38,826 bases of DNA, taken from an uncultured Christensenellaceae bacterium (GTDB taxonomy: Bacteria > Bacillota > Clostridia > Christensenellales > UBA3700). Positions 7,458 to 17,349 of the stretch are shown piece by piece (position 1 is the stretch's first letter; each line of letters opens with the position of its first letter). The position numbers were made by a program, and so were the translations under genes. The stretch is from NCBI GenBank assembly GCA_944381325.1, contig CALWKS010000005.1, forward strand, positions 1 to 38,826, given 5' to 3'. Below the pieces are notes generated by a model, which saw only the letters and a list, made by a program, of their open reading frames with translations, was not told the origin of the DNA and searched no databases.

Positions 7458-9647
7458 ATGAGCAAACTGGTATACTCAAGACCCGCGCGTAATTGGTATG
7501 AGTCTCTTCCTGTAGGAAACGGTAAAACCGCTTTCACTCTGTCAGGGGGAAAGAGAGTGGAAAAGCTGTGGTTCAACGACTCTGAATTGTGGTCAGGCTA
7601 TCCGCAGAATCACGACGACCCCGAAGCGTTCAAGGCGCTCGGTAAAGCGAGAGCGCTTATCGCAGAAAACAGAAACAGCGAAGCTGAAAGCATTGTCCGC
7701 AAAGATATGGACGGCAATTACAGCGAAGCGTTTATGCCGCTTGCCACTGTAAAACTTACAATCGGTGCATCGGGCAAAGGGGAATACAAAAGGACTGTCC
7801 TTCTCGATCAAGGAATGGTTGAAATAAACGACGGAGCTACCGTAAGAAAAGCCTTTGTGTCATATCCGCACAAGGTAGCAGTTTATTCAATAGAGAGCGG
7901 CAGCGTATTCTCATTGAAGATAAGCGCTACTTCAAAGCTCAGACATTGCGTAAGCGTAAATGACAGGATCCTTACCGTCAGCGGAAATGCGCCTGATTAT
8001 GCCGCGCCCAATTATCTAAGGCACATAATTTTCCCTATAAGATACAACAAGGGAAATGCTGAGGCATACTGTCTTGCGCTGAGAGCGGAAACAGACGGAG
8101 TGCAGAAAGAAAGCGGAAAGGGATTGAATATAAAAGACGCGACTTACGTCAGAATATATGCGGTTACGCATACGGGCTTTAAAGGCTACGACGTTTTCCC
8201 CGATAACGACACAGACAGAGTAAGAGGACAAGCCGTTGAAATGCTGAAAGGCGTAAACGCGTCATACGAGCAGATAGAAAGAGAGCATATCGAGGATTTT
8301 TCAGCGATATACGGAAGGCAGAAACTTACGCTAAAGCAAGGAGACGGAAATGTCGAAAACCTGGTCAAAGAAGCGAGGGAGGGCAGAACTTCCGCAGAAC
8401 TTATAAATCTGTTGTACGACTTCGGAAAATATATGACCGTATGCGGCAGCAGAAGCAGTCAGCCCCTCAATCTTCAGGGACAGTGGAACAAGAGCGTACG
8501 TCCGCCGTGGAGCAGCAACCTTACGACGAATATAAACGCTGAGATGAATTACTGGGGCGCTTCGAGAGCAGGGCTGGAAGAATGTCTTGCGCCTTTCTAC
8601 AAGAAGGTTGCGGAAACCGTAGAGAGAGGAAAGAAAACCGCCGCAGTCAATTACGGAGCGAGAGGATTCTGTTGCAATCACAATCTGGATATATGGCGCA
8701 ACACGTCGCCCGTGCAGGGAGATCCGTGTTATATGTATTCTCCGTTCTGCGGAGCGTGGCTTGCCAACGAAGTGTTTGCGCATAAGAAAAACTGCGGCAA
8801 GAAGGACGAAGAAGCGACTTATATCATTTCCGAGGCGGCAAAGTTCTGTCTTGATTATCTTACAGAATACAAAGGCAGTCTGGTTACAAGCCCGTCTACT
8901 TCGCCTGAAACCGCTTATTCCGAAAACGGCAGAAGAGTCGCCGTAGGCATGGCGTCGGCTTACGAAATGTCGGTGATCAGACAGACTTTCACTTTCTGTC
9001 TTGAAAGCGACGCAGAAGAAAGGCTTAAGACAGAAGTAAGAGACGCGCTGGGCAAACTGCGCCCTTACGAGAAGGCGGACAACGGACTTGCAGAATGGGC
9101 AGAGGGCAAGACTTCGGTAGAAAAAGGACACAGACATTTTTCTCCTCTTTACGGAGTCTATCCGGGCAACGTGGTAAAGGAAGGAAGTCCTGAATTCGAA
9201 TGGGCAAGAGAGCTTTTCGCATACAGACTGAAATACGCTTCTTCAGCGATAGGATGGAGCGCGGCGTGGGCGATATGCCTTGCAGGCAGATTTAAAGACA
9301 AGGCAACGGCAAAGAAAGTCGTAGAATCGTTTACTTCTAGATCGATAATGAACAACCTGTTCGATTTCCATCCGCCCTGCTATTTCCAGATAGACGGCAA
9401 TATGGGCTTTATTGCAGGCATAAACGAGCTGTTGCTTTCTGAGGCAGACGGAGTGGTAACGCTTTTGCCGGCTTGTTTCGACACGATCGAAAACGGAGAG
9501 ATGAGCGGAGCCGTCGTCAACGGCGCAAAGCTGAGTTTCAGGTGGAAAAAAGGAAAAGTCGTTGAAGTTTCTTCAGACAAAAAGATAAAAATCAAAGATC
9601 TGAACGTCGCGGACGGCGTAATACTCAAAAACGTAGAGAAGGTGTGA
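7458..9647 (+). CDS. GH95 alpha-1,2-L-fucosidase
   Basis: This 729-residue enzyme matches GH95 in order and motifs. The N-terminal beta domain begins RPARNWYESLPVGNGKTAF and contains LWFNDSELWSGYP. The (alpha/alpha)6 catalytic domain holds LQGQWNKSVRPPWSSNLTTN, NINAEMNYW (N358 and N360), SPSTSPETAYS (E484), GHRHFSPLYGVYPG and FQIDGNMG (D646). As I recall, the Bifidobacterium enzyme AfcA uses the equivalent Asn pair, Glu and Asp in its inverting mechanism. Known members mostly cleave Fuc-alpha1,2-Gal in H-antigen-type structures. There is no signal peptide, so it acts in the cytoplasm. A strong AAAGGAG precedes the start. Confidence 0.9.
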   Translation: MSKLVYSRPARNWYESLPVGNGKTAFTLSGGKRVEKLWFNDSELWSGYPQNHDDPEAFKALGKARALIAENRNSEAESIVRKDMDGNYSEAFMPLATVKLTIGASGKGEYKRTVLLDQGMVEINDGATVRKAFVSYPHKVAVYSIESGSVFSLKISATSKLRHCVSVNDRILTVSGNAPDYAAPNYLRHIIFPIRYNKGNAEAYCLALRAETDGVQKESGKGLNIKDATYVRIYAVTHTGFKGYDVFPDNDTDRVRGQAVEMLKGVNASYEQIEREHIEDFSAIYGRQKLTLKQGDGNVENLVKEAREGRTSAELINLLYDFGKYMTVCGSRSSQPLNLQGQWNKSVRPPWSSNLTTNINAEMNYWGASRAGLEECLAPFYKKVAETVERGKKTAAVNYGARGFCCNHNLDIWRNTSPVQGDPCYMYSPFCGAWLANEVFAHKKNCGKKDEEATYIISEAAKFCLDYLTEYKGSLVTSPSTSPETAYSENGRRVAVGMASAYEMSVIRQTFTFCLESDAEERLKTEVRDALGKLRPYEKADNGLAEWAEGKTSVEKGHRHFSPLYGVYPGNVVKEGSPEFEWARELFAYRLKYASSAIGWSAAWAICLAGRFKDKATAKKVVESFTSRSIMNNLFDFHPPCYFQIDGNMGFIAGINELLLSEADGVVTLLPACFDTIENGEMSGAVVNGAKLSFRWKKGKVVEVSSDKKIKIKDLNVADGVILKNVEKV

Positions 9648-9648
9648 T

Positions 9649-11283
9649 ATGAAGACGATTTACGCAAAGGATCACGGTATTGTTCCCGGAAAAGAGGTCG
9701 CAATGCAGCTCAATTCGTTGCTTAAAGACCTTTCTTCAGACAAGGAAGATAAAACTCTCGTTCTTGAGAAAGGAGAGTATTTTCTCGATTCTCAAAACGT
9801 TCCTAAGCCCGAGTTGTATATCACCAACACTATAGGCGACGATGAATGGAAAGAGGGCGAAAAACCGCATATAAACGCTGTCGGATTGTATTTCAAAGGA
9901 ATTGAAAAACTCACCGTTGAAGGCAACGGCGCAACGTTTACAGCAAGAGGACAGATGACAAACGCGGCTTTTGAAGATTGTGAGGAGCTGACTTTCAGAA
10001 ACGTTGAATTCAAAGCTGAAAATCCTGACATGCACCGCTTTAAAGTGGTGAATAAGGGGCTTGGATATATAGATTTCCGCCTTGACGGGGAAAGCAGCTA
10101 TGTCTGCGAAAAAGGGAAATACAGTTTTGTTGGCAAAGACTACAAGACTCCTTTCAGCGCGGCGCTTTTCACGGCGTTCTGGATAGGAAAGATACCTGCT
10201 AAAAACGATTGTGAGCTCTTCAGGACATCGCACCCGTTGAAAGGCGCATTTTCAGTGAAGGAAATATCCGATCACGTTTTCAGAGCAAGATATTTCTTGC
10301 CGCTTTCCTGCAAAACAGGAGACGAATTCTATCTGTTCGACGTAAGAAGAAAATATCAGGGTATTTTTGCTTCAAAATGCAAGAACCTTGTTGTCGACGG
10401 CGTAAAACAGCGATTCAATTACGGTTTGGCTAACGTTTTCCAGGATTGCGAAAACTTATCGCTGATCAATTCCGAGTTCGCGCCTGCAGAGGGGAGCGAA
10501 AAGAAAATGGCGTCCGTTGCCGATTTTATTCAGGTCTGTTGCTGCAGAGGAACGGCGAGAATCAGAGACAATTTTTTCTGCGGAGCGGGAGACGATTGTC
10601 TGAACGTTCACGGCATACATTTTTCAGCAAAATACATAAATCCGTATAAGGTCAATGCTTTTTTCAGACACAAGCAGTCGCACGGTTTCTGTCCTTTCAG
10701 AAAGGGCGACGAGGTGAGGTTTATAAATCCGCGCACACTTTTGCCTTGCGGAGAAAACATTGTCGAAAACGCCGTTCTGAAAGACGAATATACGATCGAG
10801 CTTACGTTCAGAGAAAAAGTTCCTGAGAATGTGAACGGACTAGCGATTGAAAACGCAACCGCCTGCCCCGACGTCGAATTCTGCAACAACCGTCTGGACA
10901 GGATAATCACAAGAGGACTGCTGCTTACCACGGCGGGAAAAGTGTTTGTCGAAGACAACTGCTTTATGAATACGTCGATGAACGCGATACTCGTCTCGGA
11001 CGACGCGAAAAGCTGGTACGAAAGCGGTTTTGTAAGAGATCTGACGATAAGGAATAACAAATTTTTGGGGAACAAAGAATATTACGTATGCGTAAAGCCT
11101 GAAAATTCGGTGCACGCGGGATACGTACACAGCGGTATCACTGTCGAGCGCAATGAATTCGCTTCTGAGAGAGCTAAAGGACTTTATTTCAAGTCTGCAG
11201 AAAAGTGCAAAGTAATAGACAATGCTTTCAGCTACGGCAAAAAAATAAAAACAATAAACTCAGACATAAAAACTGATATGTGA
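9649..11283 (+). CDS. GH110-type alpha-1,3-galactosidase (parallel beta-helix)
   Basis: This 544-residue protein has repeated short strands typical of a right-handed parallel beta-helix. The key motif is GAGDDCLNVHG, with D315 and D316 adjacent and D292 23 residues earlier in ASVADFIQV. As I recall, characterised GH110 enzymes have a catalytic aspartate triad with the same 23/24 spacing. GH110 enzymes remove terminal alpha-1,3-galactose, including the blood-group B determinant. No signal peptide is present, unlike Bacteroides relatives, so it would work on imported oligosaccharides. It starts one base after the GH95 stop, which couples removal of alpha-Gal with removal of alpha-1,2-Fuc. A related polysaccharide-lyase or pectinase-like fold is the main alternative. 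Confidence 0.75.
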   Translation: MKTIYAKDHGIVPGKEVAMQLNSLLKDLSSDKEDKTLVLEKGEYFLDSQNVPKPELYITNTIGDDEWKEGEKPHINAVGLYFKGIEKLTVEGNGATFTARGQMTNAAFEDCEELTFRNVEFKAENPDMHRFKVVNKGLGYIDFRLDGESSYVCEKGKYSFVGKDYKTPFSAALFTAFWIGKIPAKNDCELFRTSHPLKGAFSVKEISDHVFRARYFLPLSCKTGDEFYLFDVRRKYQGIFASKCKNLVVDGVKQRFNYGLANVFQDCENLSLINSEFAPAEGSEKKMASVADFIQVCCCRGTARIRDNFFCGAGDDCLNVHGIHFSAKYINPYKVNAFFRHKQSHGFCPFRKGDEVRFINPRTLLPCGENIVENAVLKDEYTIELTFREKVPENVNGLAIENATACPDVEFCNNRLDRIITRGLLLTTAGKVFVEDNCFMNTSMNAILVSDDAKSWYESGFVRDLTIRNNKFLGNKEYYVCVKPENSVHAGYVHSGITVERNEFASERAKGLYFKSAEKCKVIDNAFSYGKKIKTINSDIKTDM

Positions 11284-11291
11284 GGTGTAAA

Positions 11292-12332
11292 ATGAGCAAA
11301 GCGTTAAAAGCAATTTCGATTACGGTTCTCGTACTTATCATAATTGCGGCATTGGTCGCAGTGCCCAACATTTACTTTTACGCAATAGGCAAAGAGATCC
11401 AGACGGGCAGCGCTACGGGCTACGACTGGAATGCGGATATGTCTTACGACACGCAGAAAACAAGTAAAATCGACGCGGGAGAAGGAGATTTCAAAATACT
11501 CGTACTCACCGACGTACACAGAAAAAATCACGGCACTTTCGCCGCTGAACTGGGCATAAATTACCTTCTCGACTTTGTAAGCGAACTGGCGATCGACAAG
11601 CTTGTCAAAGAGACAGATCCCGACCTCATTCTCGTACTGGGCGACACCGTTCTCACTCAGCGTAACGATATAGAGATGCGCAAGTTCGTCGAACAGATGG
11701 ACGGATATAAAATCCCCTGGGCGCCCGTATTCGGCAATCACGACGACGAGGGAAGAGCTGACAAGGCAAGACTTGCTGAAATTCTCGAAGACAGCGAATA
11801 CGGCTTGTTCGAATACGGTCCTTCGGATCTGCACGGCGCAGGCAACTACGTTATCGAGATACAGAGAGACGGACAGACAAAATACGCGCTGTTTATGATG
11901 GACAGTGGCAGCAGTAAAGAATTCGACGCAGGCACGGCGGGCATAAATTCCGCTCAGGTCGACTGGTACAACTGGAATATGGTGGCTATGGAAGAAAAGT
12001 ACGGCTATAAGCCTGCAAATATGGCGTTCTTCCATATCCCGACTGCGGCTTATACACAGATTGACGAATACATTATGGGCAACCGCAGCGAAGATTCTTA
12101 TAACGAGGATTCAGACGACGCGATTCTCGAAGCCATGCTTCAGGCAAACGGTACTCACGTATTTGTGGGACACGATCACGGCAACAACTTTATAGCAGAA
12201 TACAACGGAATGAAACTCGGCTATGCCACAAAATCGTCTTACAACTGTTATTTTGTATCTGGAATAACGGGAGGCACGCTTCTGACGGCTTCAGCCGACA
12301 ACAACGTTAAAGAGGAGATAATATTGTTCTGA
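11292..12332 (+). CDS. Membrane-anchored calcineurin-like metallophosphoesterase (1 of 3)
   Basis: This 346-residue protein has an N-terminal hydrophobic anchor (about residues 8-30) and an exported phosphoesterase domain. Metal-binding motifs are complete: D74-x-H76 (LVLTDVH), D118 (LVLGDTV), N149-H150-D (FGNHDDEG), a histidine in FFHIPTAAY, and H294-D-H296 (FVGHDHGNN). The pattern GNYVIEI...LFMMDSG followed by QVDWYNWN resembles the DCR2/PAP29-like branch of the family. The start at 11292 is chosen because GAGGTG lies 4 bases upstream; the frame's earlier ATG at 11280 overlaps the GH110 stop. Its stop overlaps the next start (TGATG). The substrate is unknown. Similar proteins at 25828 and 26932 show expansion within this locus. 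Confidence 0.85.
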   Translation: MSKALKAISITVLVLIIIAALVAVPNIYFYAIGKEIQTGSATGYDWNADMSYDTQKTSKIDAGEGDFKILVLTDVHRKNHGTFAAELGINYLLDFVSELAIDKLVKETDPDLILVLGDTVLTQRNDIEMRKFVEQMDGYKIPWAPVFGNHDDEGRADKARLAEILEDSEYGLFEYGPSDLHGAGNYVIEIQRDGQTKYALFMMDSGSSKEFDAGTAGINSAQVDWYNWNMVAMEEKYGYKPANMAFFHIPTAAYTQIDEYIMGNRSEDSYNEDSDDAILEAMLQANGTHVFVGHDHGNNFIAEYNGMKLGYATKSSYNCYFVSGITGGTLLTASADNNVKEEIILF

Positions 12333-15300
12333 TGAAAAACGCAACAGTTACTGAAAAGAAAATCACGATACCCACATACGGTGTGGGAAAACCGCAGAAA
12401 GCACCCATGTTCTTTGAAAAGAGAGTATATCAGGGCAGCAGCGGAAGGGTTTATCCCAATGCCGTAACAGAAAAGATATACGACGAGAAAAAAGACGTTG
12501 TTTACGACGCTGTCGTGCTTGAAAACGACTTTGTAGAGGTGGTCGTTCTGCCTTCTCTCGGCGGAAGGATTTATTATGCGATAGATAAGACCAACGGCTA
12601 CGATTTCGTTTACCGCAACAGGGTGATAAAGCCCGCGCTGGTGGGACTTCTCGGACCGTGGATAAGCGGCGGCATTGAGTTCAACTGGCCTCAGCATCAC
12701 AGACCCACAACGTTTATGCCCGTTAATTACAGAGTTGAAAACTCAGCGGACGGAAGCGCATGCGTATACGTAGGAGAGACTGAAAGAATGTTCGGTCTGA
12801 GACAATGCACCTGCATTAAACTCTACAAGGATAAGTCTTACATAGAAATATCCACCACCGTCTACAACGGCGAAGATTCAACAAGAACCTTCCTCTGGTG
12901 GGCAAATCCCGCGTATAAAGTCAACGACGACACCGTTACAGTAATGCCGCCTGACGTAAACGCGGTCATGGACCACGGCAAGAGGGCGGTAAGCACTTTC
13001 CCGATCGCTACGGGCGAATACTATAAGATGGACTACAGCAAGGGCGTAGATATCTCTAGATACAAGAACATACCCGTGCCCACGTCGTTTATGGCGTACA
13101 AGTCTGAATTTGACTTTATAGGCGGTTACGATTACGGCAGAAAAGCAGGACTTCTGCACGTGGCAGATCACCTCGTATCACCGGGCAAAAAACAGTGGAC
13201 GTGGGGCTGCGGCGATTTCGGCGTAGCGTGGGACAGAAATCTTACCGACGAAGACGGACCGTACGTCGAGCTTATGACAGGTTGCTTTACGGATAATCAG
13301 CCCGATTTTACGTTCATAGAGCCGCACGAAAGCAAGAAATTCACTCAGTATTTTATGCCTTATCACAACGTAGGCAGAATTCTCAATGCCGACGAAAACG
13401 TATGCTTCGGCTGCGAGGACGGCAATCTGACAGTATTCTCTTCCTGCAACGCGGAGATAACGCTTGACTTCACGACGTCGGACGGCAAAAAAGAAGTCAG
13501 GACGTTGACAATGAAGCCGTGCGAAAGCGCGACAATAAACGGCGTCGATCCGACAATGCCGATAAAGGCGATCTACGGTGAAAGAGAGGTGGTATACGAC
13601 CCTGCAAAGGTGAAGAAATTCAACGTGCCGTCTCCTGCCACCGCATGCCCTGAGCCGTCAGACTGCGCAACTACCGAAGAGCTGTATCTTTACGGCAGAC
13701 ATATCGAGCAGTACAGACACGCCACCAGAATAGCTCAGGACTATTACGAAGAGGGACTTAAGAGGGACGCGAGCGATATAAGATTAAACAACGCTTTGGG
13801 CGAGTGTCTTTACAACAGAGGTCTGATAGCAGAAAGCGTGCCTTATTTTGAAAAGGCGGTTGAGAAAGCGACAGTGAAGAACTACAACCCTGAATATGCA
13901 GAATGCTTCTACAATTTGGCAAAGGCGCTTTTCGCTTTGGGCAGATATGACGACGCATACGAAAATTTTGGCAGATGTCTGTGGGGAGACAAGAGAGCGC
14001 AGGGACTTTATTATCTTGCGGTCATAGAAAAAATCAGAGGAAGAAAGACCAAGGCGCTGGATTATATAAGACAATGCGTCGGCGTAAATCCTGAAGACAC
14101 TTCTGCACGCAATCTTTACGCGAGACTCGTCGCTGAAAGCGACAAACGTGCCGCAGGAGAGATTTTCTCATCTGTCCTCAGGGACGATCCGCTCAACGTT
14201 ATCGCAAATTTCGAGACCGGCAATTCAGAATCTTTAGCGAGAGTTTCCGCCGCAGAGATCAGGACGGTTGCAGGATATTATTTCATTACAAAGGATTACG
14301 CAAAAGCACGCGCTCTTATAGCTGAATGGAAGAAGCGTTCGGCAACTAGCGATCTTCTTGCGGACTGGTATTTCTCGTACGCGGGACTTATGTGCGGAGA
14401 AGACGTCAAGGAAGAACTCGACAAGGCGCTCAAGACGGATTATCAGAGCGTATGCTTTGCAATCAGCCTTACCGATAAGGAAGTTATAGAAAAGCTTGCT
14501 GAATACAGAGCTGATTATCTGACTTACTATCACCTCGGCAATCTCCATTACGACAAGAGGAATTATGCAAAAGCGGCTCAATGCTGGGAAATTTCTGAAA
14601 AACTCAATCCTTATTTCGCTACAGTAAAGAGAAATCTTGCGCTTTACGAATTCAATAAAAACAGAGACAAAGCAAAGGCTCTTGATTATATGGAAAAGGC
14701 GCTTGCTCTTGAAAAAGACAATTCACGCTTCTTGCTTGAGCTGTCTCAGCTTTACTCTATCTGCGGAAAGAGTACGTTTGAAAAGCTCAGACTTCTTGAG
14801 GATAATCTGAGCGTTACGGCAGACAGAGACGATCTTTATGCCGAATATCTAGGACTATTAGCAGATAAGGGCGAATACGCGAAGGCTCTCTCACTTCTTG
14901 AAAAGAGACAGTTCCATCCTTGGGAAGGAGGAGAAGGCAAAGTTACCAAGCTTTACAAGAGACTCAAGTGCGCGTCGGCTCTCGAAGCGGCAGAAAAAGG
15001 CTATTACGACCTTGCTGAAAAGCTTTATAAGGACTGTCTGCAGTTCCCGCACAATCTGGGAGAGGGCAAGCTCATTCTCGATTACGACAACGACGTATGG
15101 TATATGCTCGGCAATCTTTACGAGAAAGCGGGCAGGAAAGAGGACGCTGAAAAGGCATACGAACTTGCGGTAAGAGGAAATACTCAGGTTTCGGACAGCT
15201 TCTATTACAACGACACCCCCGTGGATTATCTGTTCTATGCGGCAAAGGCGAGAATAAAACTCGGCTACAAAAAGAGTGCGGCATCGACTGCTAAGGCATT

Positions 15301-15472
15301 TGAAAACTACGCACGTAACAATAAAGGAAAACACGTCAAGATCGATTACTTTGCCGTTTCGCTTCCCGATCTGTTGGTATGGGAGCAGGATCTTGACGAG
15401 AGAAACGACGCTTTCTGCGATTATATAAGCGGACTGGCAAAAGAGATCAATGACGAGGTGAAAAATGACTGA
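12332..15472 (+). CDS. DUF5107 domain plus tetratricopeptide repeat protein (1046 aa)
   Basis: The first about 430 residues are a galactose-mutarotase-like beta-sandwich of the DUF5107 type. It contains VVVLPSLGGRIYYAIDK, GPWISGGIEFNWPQHHRP, FLWWANPAY and WGCGDFGVAWDR. The remainder (about 445-1040) is mostly helical TPR-like repeats, with units such as ECFYNLAKALFALGRYDDAY and YHLGNLHYDKRNYAKAAQCW. No signal peptide is seen, so it should be cytosolic. DUF5107-TPR proteins commonly accompany carbohydrate genes in gut bacteria, but I know of no established reaction. A carbohydrate-binding or unrecognised glycoside-processing role is inferred from fold and context. It overlaps its neighbours at both ends: 1 base upstream and 8 bases downstream. 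Confidence 0.8.
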   Translation: MKNATVTEKKITIPTYGVGKPQKAPMFFEKRVYQGSSGRVYPNAVTEKIYDEKKDVVYDAVVLENDFVEVVVLPSLGGRIYYAIDKTNGYDFVYRNRVIKPALVGLLGPWISGGIEFNWPQHHRPTTFMPVNYRVENSADGSACVYVGETERMFGLRQCTCIKLYKDKSYIEISTTVYNGEDSTRTFLWWANPAYKVNDDTVTVMPPDVNAVMDHGKRAVSTFPIATGEYYKMDYSKGVDISRYKNIPVPTSFMAYKSEFDFIGGYDYGRKAGLLHVADHLVSPGKKQWTWGCGDFGVAWDRNLTDEDGPYVELMTGCFTDNQPDFTFIEPHESKKFTQYFMPYHNVGRILNADENVCFGCEDGNLTVFSSCNAEITLDFTTSDGKKEVRTLTMKPCESATINGVDPTMPIKAIYGEREVVYDPAKVKKFNVPSPATACPEPSDCATTEELYLYGRHIEQYRHATRIAQDYYEEGLKRDASDIRLNNALGECLYNRGLIAESVPYFEKAVEKATVKNYNPEYAECFYNLAKALFALGRYDDAYENFGRCLWGDKRAQGLYYLAVIEKIRGRKTKALDYIRQCVGVNPEDTSARNLYARLVAESDKRAAGEIFSSVLRDDPLNVIANFETGNSESLARVSAAEIRTVAGYYFITKDYAKARALIAEWKKRSATSDLLADWYFSYAGLMCGEDVKEELDKALKTDYQSVCFAISLTDKEVIEKLAEYRADYLTYYHLGNLHYDKRNYAKAAQCWEISEKLNPYFATVKRNLALYEFNKNRDKAKALDYMEKALALEKDNSRFLLELSQLYSICGKSTFEKLRLLEDNLSVTADRDDLYAEYLGLLADKGEYAKALSLLEKRQFHPWEGGEGKVTKLYKRLKCASALEAAEKGYYDLAEKLYKDCLQFPHNLGEGKLILDYDNDVWYMLGNLYEKAGRKEDAEKAYELAVRGNTQVSDSFYYNDTPVDYLFYAAKARIKLGYKKSAASTAKAFENYARNNKGKHVKIDYFAVSLPDLLVWEQDLDERNDAFCDYISGLAKEINDEVKND

Positions 15473-17339
15473 GTACGTTTTTAGTTCTGAAAAAGTAAAA
15501 AAGACTGTTTACGCGCAAGGCGGAAAAGTTGCTTATGCCGTTTTTGAAAATCTGGTTACGGGGAAGAAACTGCAATCCGACTGCAACGGCTTTGAAATCT
15601 GTTATTCGAATTCTGAAAAAGGCAAGAAAAAGTATTTCAGAGAAAAGGACTGCAAGATAAGCGACGCAGACGTGTGCGGATATACTTTATCCGACGCTGA
15701 CGGGGATATAAAAGCACGCATTACGTATACATGCGGAAAGAGCGGCGATCTGCTTAAGTCAGTCAGCATATGCGGCGATAAAAATCTGTTTATTCATTAC
15801 GTTACTGTTGAACAGGTATTTGTCGGCAACGAAAAGTTTATATGGCAGGCGCCTGACGCAGGCAAGACGTATCTTTCTTCAGCAGTGGCAAGGCTGGGAC
15901 AGCCTCTCTATATCGGAGATCTGTTCTTCGGACTGGAATTCCCCGTCGGAGAAAATACGGTGTCAAAGGAGTTGGCGTATTGCAGATACCATACGGGCAG
16001 AACGCTCGGCGAAGTTTCAGAAAACGGAGTTTACGTTCTTCCGCCCGTTGTTGTCGGCGCAGGAAAGAGCGCGGACTTCTCGTCTATGAGAAGAGCGTTC
16101 TTCGATTACGTTGAAAGTTTTCAGGTGTCTTCTCAGTTCAGGATCCAGTTCAACAGCTGGTATGACAATATGCTCGACATTACTCCTGACAGGATAGAAA
16201 AATCATTTACCGACGTGTACCACGGCTTTAAAGACGCGGGGCTGAGACCTCTCGATTGTTACGTTGTGGACGACGGTTGGACAGAGTATAAAAAACCTTT
16301 GTTCTGGAAGTTCAACGACAAGTTCAAAGAAGGCTTTTCAAAAGAAGCAGAGCTGACAAAATCGTTTGACAGCACTTTCGGCGTATGGTTCGGTCCGAGA
16401 GGCGGTTATACCTTGCAGACGTATAAGTACGCTAAACTGCTTGAAAAAATAGGTTATCACGTCAACAGAAGATCGAAGGACATCTGCACTGCGGATAAGA
16501 ATTATATAAGAGACCTTTGCGACGTGATGTGTGAGTTTTGTCAGAAGTACAACGTTACTTATTTCAAAATCGACGGCTTTGCCAAAAAGATCTGCAAAGC
16601 GAAGGATCACAATCATCCTCCCGCAAAAGGCAAAGGATTTGCATTTTATACCTTCCTGTGGGAAGAGTGGATAAAGGGATTTGAAAAGATTAGAAAGGTA
16701 CAGCCCGGGGTGTGTCTCAACATCACTTCTTACGTAAACTGTTCACCGTGGTTTCTTAAATGGGCGGATTACGTATGGATGAACAACGCCGCAGATATGG
16801 GGTATGCGGGAAAGGGCGACGACCTCTCTATGTGTCTCAATTACAGAGACGGCAAATACCGTGATTTTTACGAGTCCAGACAGCTTCAGTTCCCTGCGGC
16901 GCACGTATACAATCACGAGCCGTGCTACGCGCTCAGGAATTACAACACTTCAAGACCTTTCGACAAGGATAAAAAGCATGTAACCTACACGGACGAAGAA
17001 TTTTTTAAATATATGAAGTGTTGCATGATGAGAGGAAGCGGACTTGCTGAGCTCTATTTCTCACCTGCAATGATGAGTGCTGAAAAGTGGAAAATAGCCG
17101 CTGATACGGTGAGCTGGGCAGAAAAGAATTTCGACGTCATTTCGACTTCGCAGTTTTTCGGCGGAAAGCCCGAGAAAGGTGAGGTGTACGGTTATTACGC
17201 GGTAAGAGGCGACAGATATGTCGTTGAAATAAGAAACAGCGGCAAAAAGGAAAGAGAATATTTATTCGATCTTCCGGGAATAGGACGTATCGAAGGAAAG
17301 CTCAGCCCCTTTGAGATAAAATTTATAGAAAAATTGTGA
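15465..17339 (+). CDS. GH36-like (clan GH-D) alpha-glycosidase, subfamily unclear
   Basis: This 624-residue protein has an N-terminal beta-sandwich (about 1-215) and a (beta/alpha)8 barrel. RIQFNSWYDNM opens the barrel. VVDDGW holds D269-D270. The probable nucleophile is D370 in VTYFKIDGF, the clan GH-D position following a K-x-D pattern. A later Asp pair is in YAGKGDDLS. It differs from ordinary GH36 alpha-galactosidases such as the one at 19116, which has KWD and CASGGGRFD. Possible activities are alpha-galactosidase or alpha-N-acetylgalactosaminidase; its length is close to that of GH129 enzymes as I recall them, but I cannot assign the family. The start overlaps the DUF5107 gene end by 8 bases, with GAGGTG upstream. 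It is cytosolic. Confidence 0.72.
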   Translation: MTEYVFSSEKVKKTVYAQGGKVAYAVFENLVTGKKLQSDCNGFEICYSNSEKGKKKYFREKDCKISDADVCGYTLSDADGDIKARITYTCGKSGDLLKSVSICGDKNLFIHYVTVEQVFVGNEKFIWQAPDAGKTYLSSAVARLGQPLYIGDLFFGLEFPVGENTVSKELAYCRYHTGRTLGEVSENGVYVLPPVVVGAGKSADFSSMRRAFFDYVESFQVSSQFRIQFNSWYDNMLDITPDRIEKSFTDVYHGFKDAGLRPLDCYVVDDGWTEYKKPLFWKFNDKFKEGFSKEAELTKSFDSTFGVWFGPRGGYTLQTYKYAKLLEKIGYHVNRRSKDICTADKNYIRDLCDVMCEFCQKYNVTYFKIDGFAKKICKAKDHNHPPAKGKGFAFYTFLWEEWIKGFEKIRKVQPGVCLNITSYVNCSPWFLKWADYVWMNNAADMGYAGKGDDLSMCLNYRDGKYRDFYESRQLQFPAAHVYNHEPCYALRNYNTSRPFDKDKKHVTYTDEEFFKYMKCCMMRGSGLAELYFSPAMMSAEKWKIAADTVSWAEKNFDVISTSQFFGGKPEKGEVYGYYAVRGDRYVVEIRNSGKKEREYLFDLPGIGRIEGKLSPFEIKFIEKL

Positions 17340-17349
17340 GGAAGGTCAT

